Shown: positions 38,558-47,376, numbered from the stretch's first letter. The stretch: DNA of 64,000 nucleotides from Leptospira haakeii (GCF_002812045.1 NZ_NPEG01000001.1:682001-746000); one strand, 5' to 3'. Notes: generated by a model not told the origin, from the sequence alone. A program made the numbers and translations.

Positions 38558-39331
38558 CTATTTTCCTTTAAATTCCGGTTTTCTTTTTTCTCGGAAAGCC
38601 TTTAAGGCTTCTATCCTATCCTCTGTTTTTAACGTTTTATTATAATGTTTCCTTTCTATCTTTAAGGCAGTTTGTATATCTTTTCCTTCTCCTTCTCTAA
38701 TTGCTTCTTTAGCGAGCTTCAAAGAGATGGGAGCTTTTTCGGAAAGTAAGGACGCCAATTTTTTTCCGGCCATAAATGCTGAATCATGCCATACCGAATT
38801 TGCAAGTTGTATATCTAATGCGGTTTGCGCATCTATTACGGAAGCGGTTAAGATAAGTTCTAATGCTTTTGTTTTTCCTACTCTACGTGGAAGCCTTTGA
38901 GTTCCACCTGCACCAGGAATAATACCAAGTCCAGTTTCGGTAAGACCAACTTTTGCTTCTGCGCTCATCAGAATAAAATCGCAGCAGAGAGCCATTTCTA
39001 ATCCACCACCATACGCATCTCCATCCAAGGCAGCGATTGTTGGGAAGGGAAGATTTTCCAAAGCGAGAAAACATTTGCCTACTTCGTCTAGAAATTTATG
39101 TACTTCTTTCTCCGACATATCCGCTCTTTCTTTCAGGTCGGCGCCCGCGCAGAATACGGAACCTTCTCCCCTGAGTACTAGAGCGCGGATTTTAGGGTCC
39201 TTGCTTGCTCTTTCTATATGAGACATAAGTTGATAGAGTAATTCTTTAGAAATTGCGTTTCGTTTTTCGGGTCGATTTAAACTGATTATGCACGTATAAT
39301 CTTCGATGGAATAAAGAACAGTCTCGCTCAT
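38558..39331 (-). CDS. Enoyl-CoA hydratase/isomerase family protein
   Basis: Crotonase-fold enzyme of 257 residues that hydrates or isomerises an acyl-CoA double bond, most likely in fatty-acid or branched-chain amino-acid breakdown. The oxyanion-hole motifs FCAGADLKERADMSE and DGDAYGGGLEMALCCDF are present, followed by VGLTETGLGIIPGAGGTQRL, which carries the second catalytic glutamate. The ADLKER-(A)DM pattern is typical of methylglutaconyl-CoA hydratase (AUH)-like members. The C-terminal trimerisation helices are complete. The specific substrate is not determinable. Confidence 0.88.
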   Translation of the reverse strand: MSETVLYSIEDYTCIISLNRPEKRNAISKELLYQLMSHIERASKDPKIRALVLRGEGSVFCAGADLKERADMSEKEVHKFLDEVGKCFLALENLPFPTIAALDGDAYGGGLEMALCCDFILMSAEAKVGLTETGLGIIPGAGGTQRLPRRVGKTKALELILTASVIDAQTALDIQLANSVWHDSAFMAGKKLASLLSEKAPISLKLAKEAIREGEGKDIQTALKIERKHYNKTLKTEDRIEALKAFREKRKPEFKGK

Positions 39332-39455
39332 GTTTGCCTTCTAAAAAATCTTTCCCGGATAGCCTGAATCTTTCCGATAATTGGGTAGATTCTGCGGTTT
39401 TTTAAAAACGGCAAGCAAAAGCGTTACGTGCGAATGGTTCTAGGTTAAAGAAAAA

Positions 39456-40184
39456 ATGCGATTTCAGATTCAGATCTTAGCTATTATTTTATCTCTATTT
39501 ATATTTGGACTTGCTTGTTCTAATAGCAAGGACTCGGACCTTGCCAGTCAATTAGGTTTGGGGAATCCGGTGATCACAGAGATTGATCCTCCTAGTGGAT
39601 CCCCTCCAATTGGAACAACAGTAGGAACAACGGTCACAATTAAGGGCCGTTTATTCTCTCCTAGTACAAGCTTAACAACTGTAAAATTCAATGGGGTTTC
39701 GGCGAGTGTTCTGAGTGCAACTAGCACGGAGATCGTCACTGTAGTTCCTGCTGGAGCTTCTAGCGGAACATTATTTGTGACTAAGGAAGGACCGGTTATC
39801 TGTGATGAGAATAACGGAGATACGGCTACTAACTGCTACGGCAGGAAATTCTACATAGATTGTTATAAGTCTTTCGACAATCTGTATGGTGAAGAATTAG
39901 GAGTTACTTACCCTGATTCTAAAACTTTTGCAATTTCAGGTCAGACAGGAACGAAAGCACTAAGGATCGATTTGAACCCGGACGGGCCAACCAATGTTAA
40001 GATCGCCTGCGAAACCTATCTAATCTATTCTAAGTTTTCCAAGACCTGTACCCGGACGGATGTTGGAACTTTTTCAGATACAAATACCTGGGTTTTTGAA
40101 CCTACGTTGACCTTCTCCAGCTATTATACGGTCCAGATGTTCGTTACTACAGGAAAGGGGAACTGTACAGTGTCTTTTCCCTAA
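39456..40184 (+). CDS. Lipoprotein with IPT/TIG domain
   Basis: A 242-residue predicted lipoprotein. The signal (MRFQIQILAIILSLFIFGLAC) has a lipobox cysteine at 21. Residues about 37-110 form an IPT/TIG immunoglobulin-like domain (ITEIDPPSGSPPIGTTVGTT, VTIKGRLFSP, TTVKFNGVSASVLSATSTEI, VTVVPAGASSGTLFV), common in surface and adhesion proteins of leptospires. The C-terminal half is Cys-containing (CDENNGDTATNCYGRKFYID, IACETYL, KTCTRTD, GNCTVSF) and unrecognised; six cysteines may form disulfides. It stands alone. Confidence 0.75.
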   Translation: MRFQIQILAIILSLFIFGLACSNSKDSDLASQLGLGNPVITEIDPPSGSPPIGTTVGTTVTIKGRLFSPSTSLTTVKFNGVSASVLSATSTEIVTVVPAGASSGTLFVTKEGPVICDENNGDTATNCYGRKFYIDCYKSFDNLYGEELGVTYPDSKTFAISGQTGTKALRIDLNPDGPTNVKIACETYLIYSKFSKTCTRTDVGTFSDTNTWVFEPTLTFSSYYTVQMFVTTGKGNCTVSFP

Positions 40185-40253
40185 TTTTTAGGGTAAAAAA
40201 ATACTTGGTTTATTAATCGATTTAGATTAGGATCGGAATGGAGGGATTACTGA

Positions 40254-40454
40254 ATGTCAACAATAACCTCTATATATCTCGGACTCGCTGAAAAGGCTTC
40301 TTCTGATCCACGTAAAATGCCTAAGGTGGAAGGAATTCCTAATAAGCCTTATGAAAATAAACAGGCTGAAGTTTTTGACCAAAAAGCAATGAATCCCAGT
40401 TATGCGGGCGATATTTATAAAACTAAGGGAGCATTTGTAGACAAGATCTCCTAA
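40254..40454 (+). CDS. Small hypothetical protein (66 aa)
   Basis: A 66-residue hydrophilic protein (MSTITSIYLGLAEKASSDPR at the start) with no signal peptide, membrane segment or known domain. The gene is supported by a good Shine-Dalgarno GGAGGG 8 nt before ATG 40254 and by an intrinsic terminator about 30 bp after the stop, with little else in the 350-bp gap it occupies. Pro- and Lys-rich, probably disordered. Function unknown. Confidence 0.55.
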   Translation: MSTITSIYLGLAEKASSDPRKMPKVEGIPNKPYENKQAEVFDQKAMNPSYAGDIYKTKGAFVDKIS

Positions 40455-40485
40455 CTTCTTTTGGCCCGATTTGTCTAAACCCAAT

Positions 40486-40515
40486 AAAAAAGCCCTCAAC
40501 TGAGGGCTTTTTTTT
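40486..40515. terminator. Bidirectional intrinsic terminator
   Basis: AAAAAAGCCCTCA and TGAGGGCTTTTTT form a long stem around AC (in practice AGCCCTC/GAGGGCT with loop AACT), with a run of eight T residues on the plus strand and a T-run on the minus strand. It lies between the small 66-aa gene and the convergent VOC gene. Confidence 0.88.
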
Positions 40516-40537
40516 ATTAAGGCCGTTTGTTTAGGTC

Positions 40538-40909
40538 TTAATCTTCTTTGTAATTGATCTCTAAAATATTACCGGACGGATCCAAGAAATGAAGGAACTC
40601 TCCCCCGTCTCTGGTTTCTGGTCCTCTTACGATTTGAACTGACTTAGACTCGAGTTCTACGATCGCTTCGGTAAAATCATCCACATCCAATACGAAACTG
40701 AGGACAGGGGATTTAACTTCGGTTAAAGAACTTTTAACTCCGTTGGTATTGAGGAGTTTAATGTTCACGGAATCCAAACCGATGATTGCGAATTCGTTTC
40801 CTTTTTCCTCGATCGTCTCGAAATCAAATAGTTCGGAATAGAATTTTACAGAGGCTTCTATATCCCCGGTAGGTATTACAATATAATCGATTCCTTCTAC
40901 GATGATCAT
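40538..40909 (-). CDS. VOC (glyoxalase/bleomycin-resistance fold) family protein
   Basis: A 123-residue single-domain vicinal-oxygen-chelate protein. The paired beta-alpha-beta-beta-beta pattern is visible: IDYIVIPTGDIEASVKFYSE with a following FDFETIEEKGNEFAIIGL, and in the second half VLSFVLDVDDFTEAIVELES and GGEFLHFLDPSGNILEI (the FLDPSGN motif with C-terminal Glu). In this first half the usual metal-binding His is replaced (DYIVIP), so metal binding is partial or lost. Substrate unknown. Confidence 0.8.
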   Translation of the reverse strand: MIIVEGIDYIVIPTGDIEASVKFYSELFDFETIEEKGNEFAIIGLDSVNIKLLNTNGVKSSLTEVKSPVLSFVLDVDDFTEAIVELESKSVQIVRGPETRDGGEFLHFLDPSGNILEINYKED

Positions 40910-41008
40910 TGAGGTAGATCCTGTTTTCCTTTTTCGTCATTATGAGATGAAAACCGGGCTTGTCTATCGGAAAACCGTAAGATACTCGATTTTCAAGTCG
41001 GATGGACT

Positions 41009-42157
41009 TTATGAGCCTAAATTTCGGAGGCCTATAAAGCCTTCCAGCTCTGAGTTGTTTTTTCCTCCCTTCCAAAGGAACCCATCCAAGATATAATGAG
41101 TAAATTGGGGAAGAAAGAAGATAGGCACTAAGATTCCCTCAAGGCCCAGTCCTAGTTCTGCTTTTATTACGGAAGAGTTTCCGAATAGATACGGATGTTC
41201 CCGCCATACAAAACTATCCCAAAGCCATTCTTCAGAAAATGCGAATGCCAATAATACTAATGAGAAGCTTAGAATGGCCAATGCTCCGTTACGAAAGCTA
41301 TTATAGAAGAAGGATGAAAGCTGTTTCTTTCTGAAATTGGAATATGCGAATACCAGGGCCATATAGGGAATCCCATGGTTGATCACGTTCGTTAGAGTAA
41401 ATGCAAAATCATTATTTAATAATATTATACCTACATACCACACAGAAGCCGTGTTTAATAAGAGTAGAAGTTTTCCGACACTAACCCTTCTTCTTTTAAG
41501 AAGAAGGTAGACTTGGCTTAAAGAGTATACTATCACTGAGACCCAAAATAGTATATGGATGAAATTCGAAATAGAATGATTTGGATATTGATAAAAATCA
41601 CCTTCTATAAACCATTCGAAATGCCTTCCTCCTGGAACTATATGCCAATATAAAATAGGTAAGCCGGTCACCATATACAAGCAGATCTTATCTAATAAAA
41701 AAGGGATCTTGCTTTCAGTTTTAGGTTCAGTCCTCGTATACAAACTTAGGAAACCATATTGTTGTCTGATAAAATGAAATACTGCAAGATAAGCCATCGC
41801 CCCCCAAAAAAATAATTTTCCGAATGAGTAAAGGATCAGAGCTATTATAAAACATAGAAATGGAACTAAACTTAGAAGAACTTTTTTTCGATTCCAAACT
41901 TCTTTATCGAAGTAGGCTCTAAACAAAGTAGAATAAACATGAGAAACATCTATACCTGGAATAAGAAGTAACCAAAGCCAAGGAGGCAGAGCGTTACCAC
42001 TTGTTCTAGAGGATCCCAGGGAAGAAGGTTCCGGAAATCCAAAGTAACTCGCGAGAAGTACTATAATTACGGAAATAAGTCCTGGCGCAATAAACCAAGT
42101 GAGATCGAATCTTTTAGAAATGATCCATGGGCTACTAAGGGGTTTCTTCTCTTCCAT
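41009..42157 (-). CDS. Polytopic membrane protein with conserved-looking histidines, unknown function
   Basis: A 382-residue integral membrane protein with about nine to ten hydrophobic helices and no family recognised. Histidines lie at or near helix ends together with polar residues: IDVSHVYSTLFRAYFD, AVFHFIRQQYGFLSLY, LYWHIVPGGRHFEWF, NVINHGIPYMALVF and FTHYILDGFLWK. This layout is reminiscent of membrane metalloenzymes or heme/quinone sites, but that is only a pattern. Its ATG overlaps the stop of the upstream FAD oxidoreductase (TAATG), so the two are coupled and may form an electron-transfer pair. The name and function are unknown. Confidence 0.55.
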   Translation of the reverse strand: MEEKKPLSSPWIISKRFDLTWFIAPGLISVIIVLLASYFGFPEPSSLGSSRTSGNALPPWLWLLLIPGIDVSHVYSTLFRAYFDKEVWNRKKVLLSLVPFLCFIIALILYSFGKLFFWGAMAYLAVFHFIRQQYGFLSLYTRTEPKTESKIPFLLDKICLYMVTGLPILYWHIVPGGRHFEWFIEGDFYQYPNHSISNFIHILFWVSVIVYSLSQVYLLLKRRRVSVGKLLLLLNTASVWYVGIILLNNDFAFTLTNVINHGIPYMALVFAYSNFRKKQLSSFFYNSFRNGALAILSFSLVLLAFAFSEEWLWDSFVWREHPYLFGNSSVIKAELGLGLEGILVPIFFLPQFTHYILDGFLWKGGKNNSELEGFIGLRNLGS

Positions 42158-43761
42158 TAACTTCTCTTGGCTAAGGTTTGGACTTTTTTAGAAGCTTCGA
42201 ATCCTCTATACAAAGCTTCTTCGAAAATGGAGATACCGCTTAGATCACAATGAGCGAAATGAATTCCTGATCCTGATTTTGCCAGTTCTTCTCTTTCTCC
42301 TCCCCAAAGAAAACCCGGAACAGGGCGTATCATTGCGTGTGCATGAGTCATGATATCGATACGTGAAACCAAACTTTCTATATTTGGATGGGGTCTTTTC
42401 AGATCGGAGAGCATCTCTTCTTTCCAACTTTCCCAGGTTTTAGGGAGAATGGATCTTCTTGAAGCAAGAGTATCCTTTTCTCCAAAGGCAAGATAATAAG
42501 TAAGAACGGATTGGGGTCTGAGTGCCCTCAAATCTTGGTGAGTGGATATAACATAGCCGAGAGATTTACTTTTATAAATTACATTCTCCCAAGCAGGCGG
42601 ATGGCCTTTCCCTTGAGGAAGTTCATCCACGAATAGATTTGCAACCAACCATGGAGAATATTCTAATTTATTCAGGAATGGGTCCTTCTCTCCTAAAATA
42701 TATCTTCTGGTGAAAGAAGGTAAAGAGTAAATTACCTGTTCGGCTTGGATGAGAATATCTTTCTTTTCTTTCACATCATAAGCGTTAATTTCCCAGGTTC
42801 GGGAGTTTTTACGAATTCTTTCTACGAGTGTAGAAGTCCTGATTTTATCTTTAGAGGGGTTTCGTAAGAGCTCCAACAGGAATCCGTTTCCTTCCGGCCA
42901 GGTCAGAACTGGAGGAGAATCCTCATCTTCTCTCAAACGAGAACAGAAATAGTGAAGTCCCGCCCAAGCAGAGATATTGTCGGAATTCCCACCATAATCA
43001 TCCCGAGTGCAATAGTCAGCATACCATAAGATCTCAGGTGATTGTATTCCTAACGATTTTATATACTCTGAAAAAGTGATTCGATCTAATTTTAAGATTT
43101 CAGGATCTCTGGAAGAATGATCTATCGGAATGCAAAATGCTTTTTGTCCGTCTCTTCCTCGCTTGTTTTGCCAAGAGTTTATAATTTTACGAAATAATAA
43201 TTCTTGGGCATCAGGTTCTCCACTTCTTCTCGGAATTAAACCTGCTTGCCATCTTCCTTGGTAAAAAAGTCTTTCTTCCGGATCGAAACATAGATACTTT
43301 TCCGGATAGATTGGATTTCCGCTCGAGTCTTTGCCTTGGACGAGTCCATTCTCTTCTAAAAATTTACGAACCAATACTGACTCGGGCCCTGGTTGAGGAA
43401 GATAATGCGCACCCCAAGGATATTTTAAGGAATTTGTTTCCGAGTATCTGGAATTTCCTCCAATATCCTTCTCCAGATCTAAGATCAAGTAATCTGAGAT
43501 CCCGAATTGGGATAGGTAGTATCCTGAGGAAAGTCCTGAGATCCCTCCTCCTGCGATAAGCACCTTTGTTTTGATTGTGCTCGTCGGAGAAAAGTCTGTT
43601 CTTACTTGCCTGAGTCTATGACCAGTTTCTTTATCCGGACCTAAGATACTTCCTTGTATCTTTCTTTTTCGAAATCTGAAATAGGAACCGATCCCTAAGA
43701 GGGCCGCGCAAAATATTAATGCGGAAAGGAATACTTTTCTGGAAAAACGATCTTCAGACAT
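42157..43761 (-). CDS. Tat-like membrane-anchored FAD/NAD(P)-dependent oxidoreductase
   Basis: A 534-residue flavoprotein of the amine-oxidase/protoporphyrinogen-oxidase type. The N-terminus has SRKVFLSALIFCAALLGIG, a Tat-like S-R-K-x-F-L segment running into a hydrophobic signal or anchor. The FAD motif VLIAGGGISGLSSGYYLS (about 67-84) is followed by DLEKDIGGNSR. Near the C-terminus is GIHFAHCDLSGISIFEEALY, the second FAD contact. Export of the folded flavoprotein suits Tat. Tightly coupled to the polytopic membrane protein encoded next (TAATG overlap). Substrate unknown. Confidence 0.75.
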   Translation of the reverse strand: MSEDRFSRKVFLSALIFCAALLGIGSYFRFRKRKIQGSILGPDKETGHRLRQVRTDFSPTSTIKTKVLIAGGGISGLSSGYYLSQFGISDYLILDLEKDIGGNSRYSETNSLKYPWGAHYLPQPGPESVLVRKFLEENGLVQGKDSSGNPIYPEKYLCFDPEERLFYQGRWQAGLIPRRSGEPDAQELLFRKIINSWQNKRGRDGQKAFCIPIDHSSRDPEILKLDRITFSEYIKSLGIQSPEILWYADYCTRDDYGGNSDNISAWAGLHYFCSRLREDEDSPPVLTWPEGNGFLLELLRNPSKDKIRTSTLVERIRKNSRTWEINAYDVKEKKDILIQAEQVIYSLPSFTRRYILGEKDPFLNKLEYSPWLVANLFVDELPQGKGHPPAWENVIYKSKSLGYVISTHQDLRALRPQSVLTYYLAFGEKDTLASRRSILPKTWESWKEEMLSDLKRPHPNIESLVSRIDIMTHAHAMIRPVPGFLWGGEREELAKSGSGIHFAHCDLSGISIFEEALYRGFEASKKVQTLAKRS

Positions 43762-43876
43762 AAACGAACGGATTGCAGATTAGTTTTGAGGGAAGAAGAA
43801 GCAAGGAAAAAGAAATTTCCTGAGCATTTTCCAAAACTCTCCTTGGCTTTCCGATCGGTCCGGGAATTTTAGAGTT

Positions 43877-44629
43877 ATGGCAGTTCTTTTGGATTTAGAT
43901 AATACGGTTTTCGATTCTATTGGGATCTATGAGTTTACGATCCGTGAAATGGAAAAAAAAGCAAAGACCTTGGGCTTCTCTTCTTCCAAAGAATTCAAAA
44001 AGGTGTACGATATAGTTCGGGCAGAAGTGAAAAAAGAACTCCCCAATAACCCAGTCAATCGACTACGTATTCTTTATTTTAAGAAGATGTCGGAGCTTAT
44101 TTTTGGAAAGTTGGATCCCGCTTTTGTTTTGAAACTGGACTCTACTTATTTCGGGTTTTTTCTACAAGGGATCAAAGATTGGAAAAAAAAGAATGCTACC
44201 GAGTTCAAAAAGATCTTATCTCTGCTGAAGGCTCTCCAAGAAGTTCAGAATTTGGTCGTTATCACAAATGAATCTCTCAGAACTCAATTGCTGAAATTGT
44301 CCGTCCTTTTTCCAAAAGACATCCAATACAAATTAGTAACCTCAGAAGAAAGTGGAGCGGAAAAACCTTCTGCTTTGATCTTTGATAAGGCTTTAACGGA
44401 TGCAGATCCTAAAAAATCATATATCATAGGAGATTCTTTGAAAGACGATATAGGTGGAGGGCTTGCTTTCGGGTTAGAAGCTTTTTATTTAAAAAGTCCA
44501 ATCTCTTCTGCTAAAACCAAATCAGTGTTGGAAAAGAAAAGTTTAGAAGGAAAAGAATATTGGGAATCTCCAGATCTATCTTCAGCCTTAAACTATATAT
44601 TAAGTCTAGAAAAAGGAATCGTACTATAA
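43877..44629 (+). CDS. HAD-superfamily hydrolase (phosphatase-like)
   Basis: A 250-residue haloacid-dehalogenase fold protein, probably a small-molecule phosphatase. The four motifs are in order: DLDNTVFDS (motif I nucleophile, residues 6-14), VVITNES (motif II), GAEKPSA (motif III lysine) and IIGDSLKDDIGGGL (motif IV aspartates). A helical cap lies between motifs I and II. Length and motif IV spacing resemble pyrimidine nucleotidase/YjjG-type members. It is a single gene with no obvious partner. Confidence 0.85.
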   Translation: MAVLLDLDNTVFDSIGIYEFTIREMEKKAKTLGFSSSKEFKKVYDIVRAEVKKELPNNPVNRLRILYFKKMSELIFGKLDPAFVLKLDSTYFGFFLQGIKDWKKKNATEFKKILSLLKALQEVQNLVVITNESLRTQLLKLSVLFPKDIQYKLVTSEESGAEKPSALIFDKALTDADPKKSYIIGDSLKDDIGGGLAFGLEAFYLKSPISSAKTKSVLEKKSLEGKEYWESPDLSSALNYILSLEKGIVL

Positions 44630-44658
44630 AATTTTAGTTTAAAATTTATTAAATTGAA

Positions 44659-45228
44659 TTATCCGTTCCAGCCATTCTTAAACAAAGAAAATAGAGAATC
44701 TATACTTGCTTTTGGATTTGCGAATTTCAAAGATCTATGAAGTGAATCCAAACAGAAATGCGCGATCGCTTCTGCTTCTATCTTACTGATTTTTTTCTTT
44801 GCTTCTTTTTGGATCGTAGAAGCCAAGGTTTGTTCATGTCTCATCCACATTGACTTTGCATAATTGTTCAATTCCGGTGTCGAATCGATCAGATGATTAA
44901 ACTCTTTAAAATTTTTTAATTCCTCTGGCCCAAGTGTGGCGTGCTCGATAGTAAACTCTCTAAGCGAATCCAGGATGGACATCCCAGGCTTTCTAGAAAT
45001 CACTGCGTCGATCAGTTCTTTTTCCTGTTCTTTGTCTTCATCGAATACTAACGCTTCCTTGGATGAAAAGTAATTAAATAAAGTCGGCACGGATACTTGG
45101 GCTTTTTCAGCAATCTCTGCCATCGTAACATTGTGGTAACCTTTTTCGATGAAAAGTCGAGTTGCTAGGTTAGAGATAGATTTACGCATTCTATCTTTTT
45201 TGAGTTCTCTTAAGCCCATATATGGCAT
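44659..45228 (-). CDS. TetR-family transcriptional regulator
   Basis: A 189-residue one-component repressor. The N-terminal helix-turn-helix is clear: SNLATRLFIEKGYHNVTMAE, IAEKAQVSVPTLFNYFSSKE. The C-terminal helical ligand domain is variable as usual. It is divergent from the TetX-like flavin monooxygenase gene, and a 12-bp inverted repeat lies in the shared 113-bp intergenic region, a typical TetR arrangement in which the regulator represses both genes until a ligand binds. The effector is unknown. An in-frame ATG at 45219 is an alternative start. Confidence 0.88.
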   Translation of the reverse strand: MPYMGLRELKKDRMRKSISNLATRLFIEKGYHNVTMAEIAEKAQVSVPTLFNYFSSKEALVFDEDKEQEKELIDAVISRKPGMSILDSLREFTIEHATLGPEELKNFKEFNHLIDSTPELNNYAKSMWMRHEQTLASTIQKEAKKKISKIEAEAIAHFCLDSLHRSLKFANPKASIDSLFSLFKNGWNG

Positions 45229-45278
45229 TATTCCCCGACCCGAGAACTAGGTAAATAGGATTAATTTTTTATCTAGAT

Positions 45279-45320
45279 AAATATTTAAATTAATAAAATA
45301 TTTAATTGATTTAAATATTT
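45279..45320. promoter_or_regulatory. Candidate TetR operator: 12-bp perfect inverted repeat
   Basis: AAATATTTAAAT (45279-45290) and ATTTAAATATTT (45309-45320) are exact reverse complements with 18 bp between them. A third, partial copy (AAATATTTAATT) lies in the middle. The right arm lies between the -35 and -10 of the monooxygenase promoter and touches the -35. The very A/T-rich base content makes chance somewhat more likely. Confidence 0.5.
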
Positions 45321-45334
45321 TTATCGTCTATATT
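45306..45334 (+). promoter_or_regulatory. Promoter of the TetX-like gene, possibly leaderless
   Basis: TTGATT (45306-45311) and TATATT (45329-45334) with a 17-bp spacer. The transcript would begin about 45340-45342, essentially at the ATG (45342), and no Shine-Dalgarno precedes the ATG. The -35 overlaps the right arm of the inverted repeat, consistent with repression by the divergent TetR protein. Confidence 0.5.
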
Positions 45335-45341
45335 CCTACGT

Positions 45342-46499
45342 ATGAAAGGAAATTTAGAAAACAAACAAGTAGCCATTATTGGTGGTGGTCCAGGCGGTTT
45401 AACTCTTGCTCGGCTTTTACAGCTCAAGGGTGTAGACGTAAAAGTTTATGAAAGGGATATTAATAGAGATGTCCGAGTGCAAGGCGCAACCCTAGATTTA
45501 CATTTTGAATCAGGTTTAAAGGTAATGGAAGCTGCTGATTTGATGGATGCTTTTAAAGCGAATTACAGACCTGGTGCGGACAAGGGCCGAGTTCTAGATG
45601 AACATGCAAAAATACTCTATGACGAGCATGATAAAGAATCTACTGAAGATTTCGACGATGAAAGATTCAGACCTGAAATTGACAGAGGACCTTTAAGGGA
45701 TATGTTATTAAATTCTCTGCAACCTGATACTGTTGTATGGGACAGTCAGTTTAAATCTATGGTACAGATTGGCAATATCTGGAAACTTGAATTCAAGAAT
45801 GGTAATACAGCTACTGCGGACATTGTAATCGGAGCAGATGGTGCAAATTCTAAGATCAGACCTTTTATCACTTCTACCAAACCTTTCTATTCTGGTGTAA
45901 CAATCGTACAAGGAAATGTACCAGATTCTGAAACAGCAGCGCCTGGGATTCATAAATTACTGAAGGGCGGAAAACTTTACGCTTATGATGGTGAAAAATT
46001 TTTACATGTATCATCCAAAGGAGATGGAAGTTTAGATTTTTATGTTAGTTGTAAGAAGGAAGAAAACTGGATTCAGAATAGCGGAATAAATTTTTCGGAT
46101 AAGACACAAGTTCTCGCATGGTTTAAAGAGGAATTCTCTAAATGGGATTCTGTTTGGCTTGAGTTGGCTGAAAACGTAAATTTGCCTCTTTTACTTCGCC
46201 CTCAATATTGTATGCCTTTAGATCAGACTTGGAGTACTTTACCTAATCTTACCATCTTGGGTGATGCAGCACATCCTATGCCTCCATCTGGTGAAGGTGT
46301 AAACTTAGCAATGCTAGATTCTTTGGAATTAAGCGAATGCCTTACAAATGAAAATTTTAAAGATATACAAACTGCGATTGCTTCTTACGAAAAACAAATG
46401 CAAATAAGATCTGCAAAAGAAGCACAAGAGTCCTTAGAAATGACGGAATGGATGCATTCTGAAAGAGCTACAGAAAGATTATTGCAGATGTTGGCCTAA
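45342..46499 (+). CDS. TetX-like FAD-dependent monooxygenase
   Basis: Class A flavoprotein monooxygenase of 385 residues that hydroxylates an aromatic or polycyclic substrate with NAD(P)H and oxygen. Motifs seen: VAIIGGGPGGLTLARLL (FAD, about 10-26), VYERDINRDVRVQGATLDLH, EIDRGPLRDMLLNSL and the second FAD motif LGDAAHPMPPSGEGVNLAMLD (about 305-325). This pattern is close to TetX-type enzymes, including the VYERD, TLDLH and LLNSL segments. Similarity to TetX does not prove a tetracycline substrate; residues that contact the drug cannot be checked here. Controlled, most likely, by the divergent TetR protein. Confidence 0.86.
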   Translation: MKGNLENKQVAIIGGGPGGLTLARLLQLKGVDVKVYERDINRDVRVQGATLDLHFESGLKVMEAADLMDAFKANYRPGADKGRVLDEHAKILYDEHDKESTEDFDDERFRPEIDRGPLRDMLLNSLQPDTVVWDSQFKSMVQIGNIWKLEFKNGNTATADIVIGADGANSKIRPFITSTKPFYSGVTIVQGNVPDSETAAPGIHKLLKGGKLYAYDGEKFLHVSSKGDGSLDFYVSCKKEENWIQNSGINFSDKTQVLAWFKEEFSKWDSVWLELAENVNLPLLLRPQYCMPLDQTWSTLPNLTILGDAAHPMPPSGEGVNLAMLDSLELSECLTNENFKDIQTAIASYEKQMQIRSAKEAQESLEMTEWMHSERATERLLQMLA

Positions 46500-46515
46500 T
46501 CTCTCTGTAAAACTA

Positions 46516-47376
46516 TTACTTCTTTCTGAGCAAAGCAAACAAGGTCAGATTTAGGTTCACTTGTTTGAATGTTAGATACCAAAGCATTAAGGTTCCATAA
46601 TAGAATGCCTTTTTCAGGAAGACTCCTAATTTTGCTTTAGGACCGGAAACTCCGGATACGGAAGCAATCGGTTTTAAGATAGAAAATTCTACTGAAGAGA
46701 ATCCACATTGCTCCGCTAGAAGCCCTAAGGTTTTTTCCGTATAATCGTTAATATGATCTTTTGCTTCTAGGTAATGTCCACCTTCTTGCATACCTTTCAA
46801 TGCAACTTTCAAATTTGCCTTGAATAGCTGGACAGGGAAATTAGGAGTTTGAACGAATAAAAATCCGCCAGGTTTCAGCAGTCCAAATAGATATTGGATA
46901 AGGCTATGTGGTTTAGGGATATGTTCGATCACATCCCACAGAGTAATGATATCAAAACTTTCTTTCGGAAGTCCACTGTCCTGAACGATTCCTGGAAATA
47001 CTTGTTTGAGTCCGTTCTTCTCTCTCGCGAATTTAACCGCTTTTTCGGAGATCTCATAACCTACTGCTTCCCAACCTGGTCTTATAGTCCCGATTGTTTT
47101 AACGAAGAAGCCAAGTCCGCAACCAACGTCCAAAATTTTTCCCTTAGGAGCCGAGAGAAATTTGCCTATGAAGTCTTTATAGATGTCTCTATGAGCCACA
47201 TCCCACCAGTCTAAATCATAACCGGTTTCGTCATCCCAGTATCCTTCGTAATGTTCGTCTTGTTCGTAAGTGGAGAACGCATGGCTGCAATTCAGACAAC
47301 GTACGATTGGGATTCCGTTTTCGACGAATAAGGTTTTGTTTTTCTGGCTTCCGCAGAGATAGCAGGTCTGGTTCAA
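46516..47376 (-). CDS. Class I SAM-dependent methyltransferase with N-terminal zinc ribbon
   Basis: A 286-residue methyltransferase. The N-terminus carries two CxxC pairs (CYLCGSQKNKTLF and IVRCLNCSHAF), a zinc-ribbon typical of UbiE/sugar methyltransferases such as those modifying O-antigen. The SAM-binding motif ILDVGCGLGFFVKTI follows (about 84-98), then FDIITLWDVIEHIPKPHSLI and LLKPGGFLFVQTPN. A hydrophobic C-terminal stretch (KKAFYYGTLMLWYLTF) may associate with the membrane. Substrate unknown; an envelope-sugar or lipid substrate is an inference. Confidence 0.83.
   Translation of the reverse strand: MNQTCYLCGSQKNKTLFVENGIPIVRCLNCSHAFSTYEQDEHYEGYWDDETGYDLDWWDVAHRDIYKDFIGKFLSAPKGKILDVGCGLGFFVKTIGTIRPGWEAVGYEISEKAVKFAREKNGLKQVFPGIVQDSGLPKESFDIITLWDVIEHIPKPHSLIQYLFGLLKPGGFLFVQTPNFPVQLFKANLKVALKGMQEGGHYLEAKDHINDYTEKTLGLLAEQCGFSSVEFSILKPIASVSGVSGPKAKLGVFLKKAFYYGTLMLWYLTFKQVNLNLTLFALLRKK

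Noticed and set aside
45342..46499. Calling the flavin monooxygenase a tetracycline-resistance gene
   Set aside because: The segments resemble TetX, but drug-contacting residues and phenotype cannot be checked from sequence alone.
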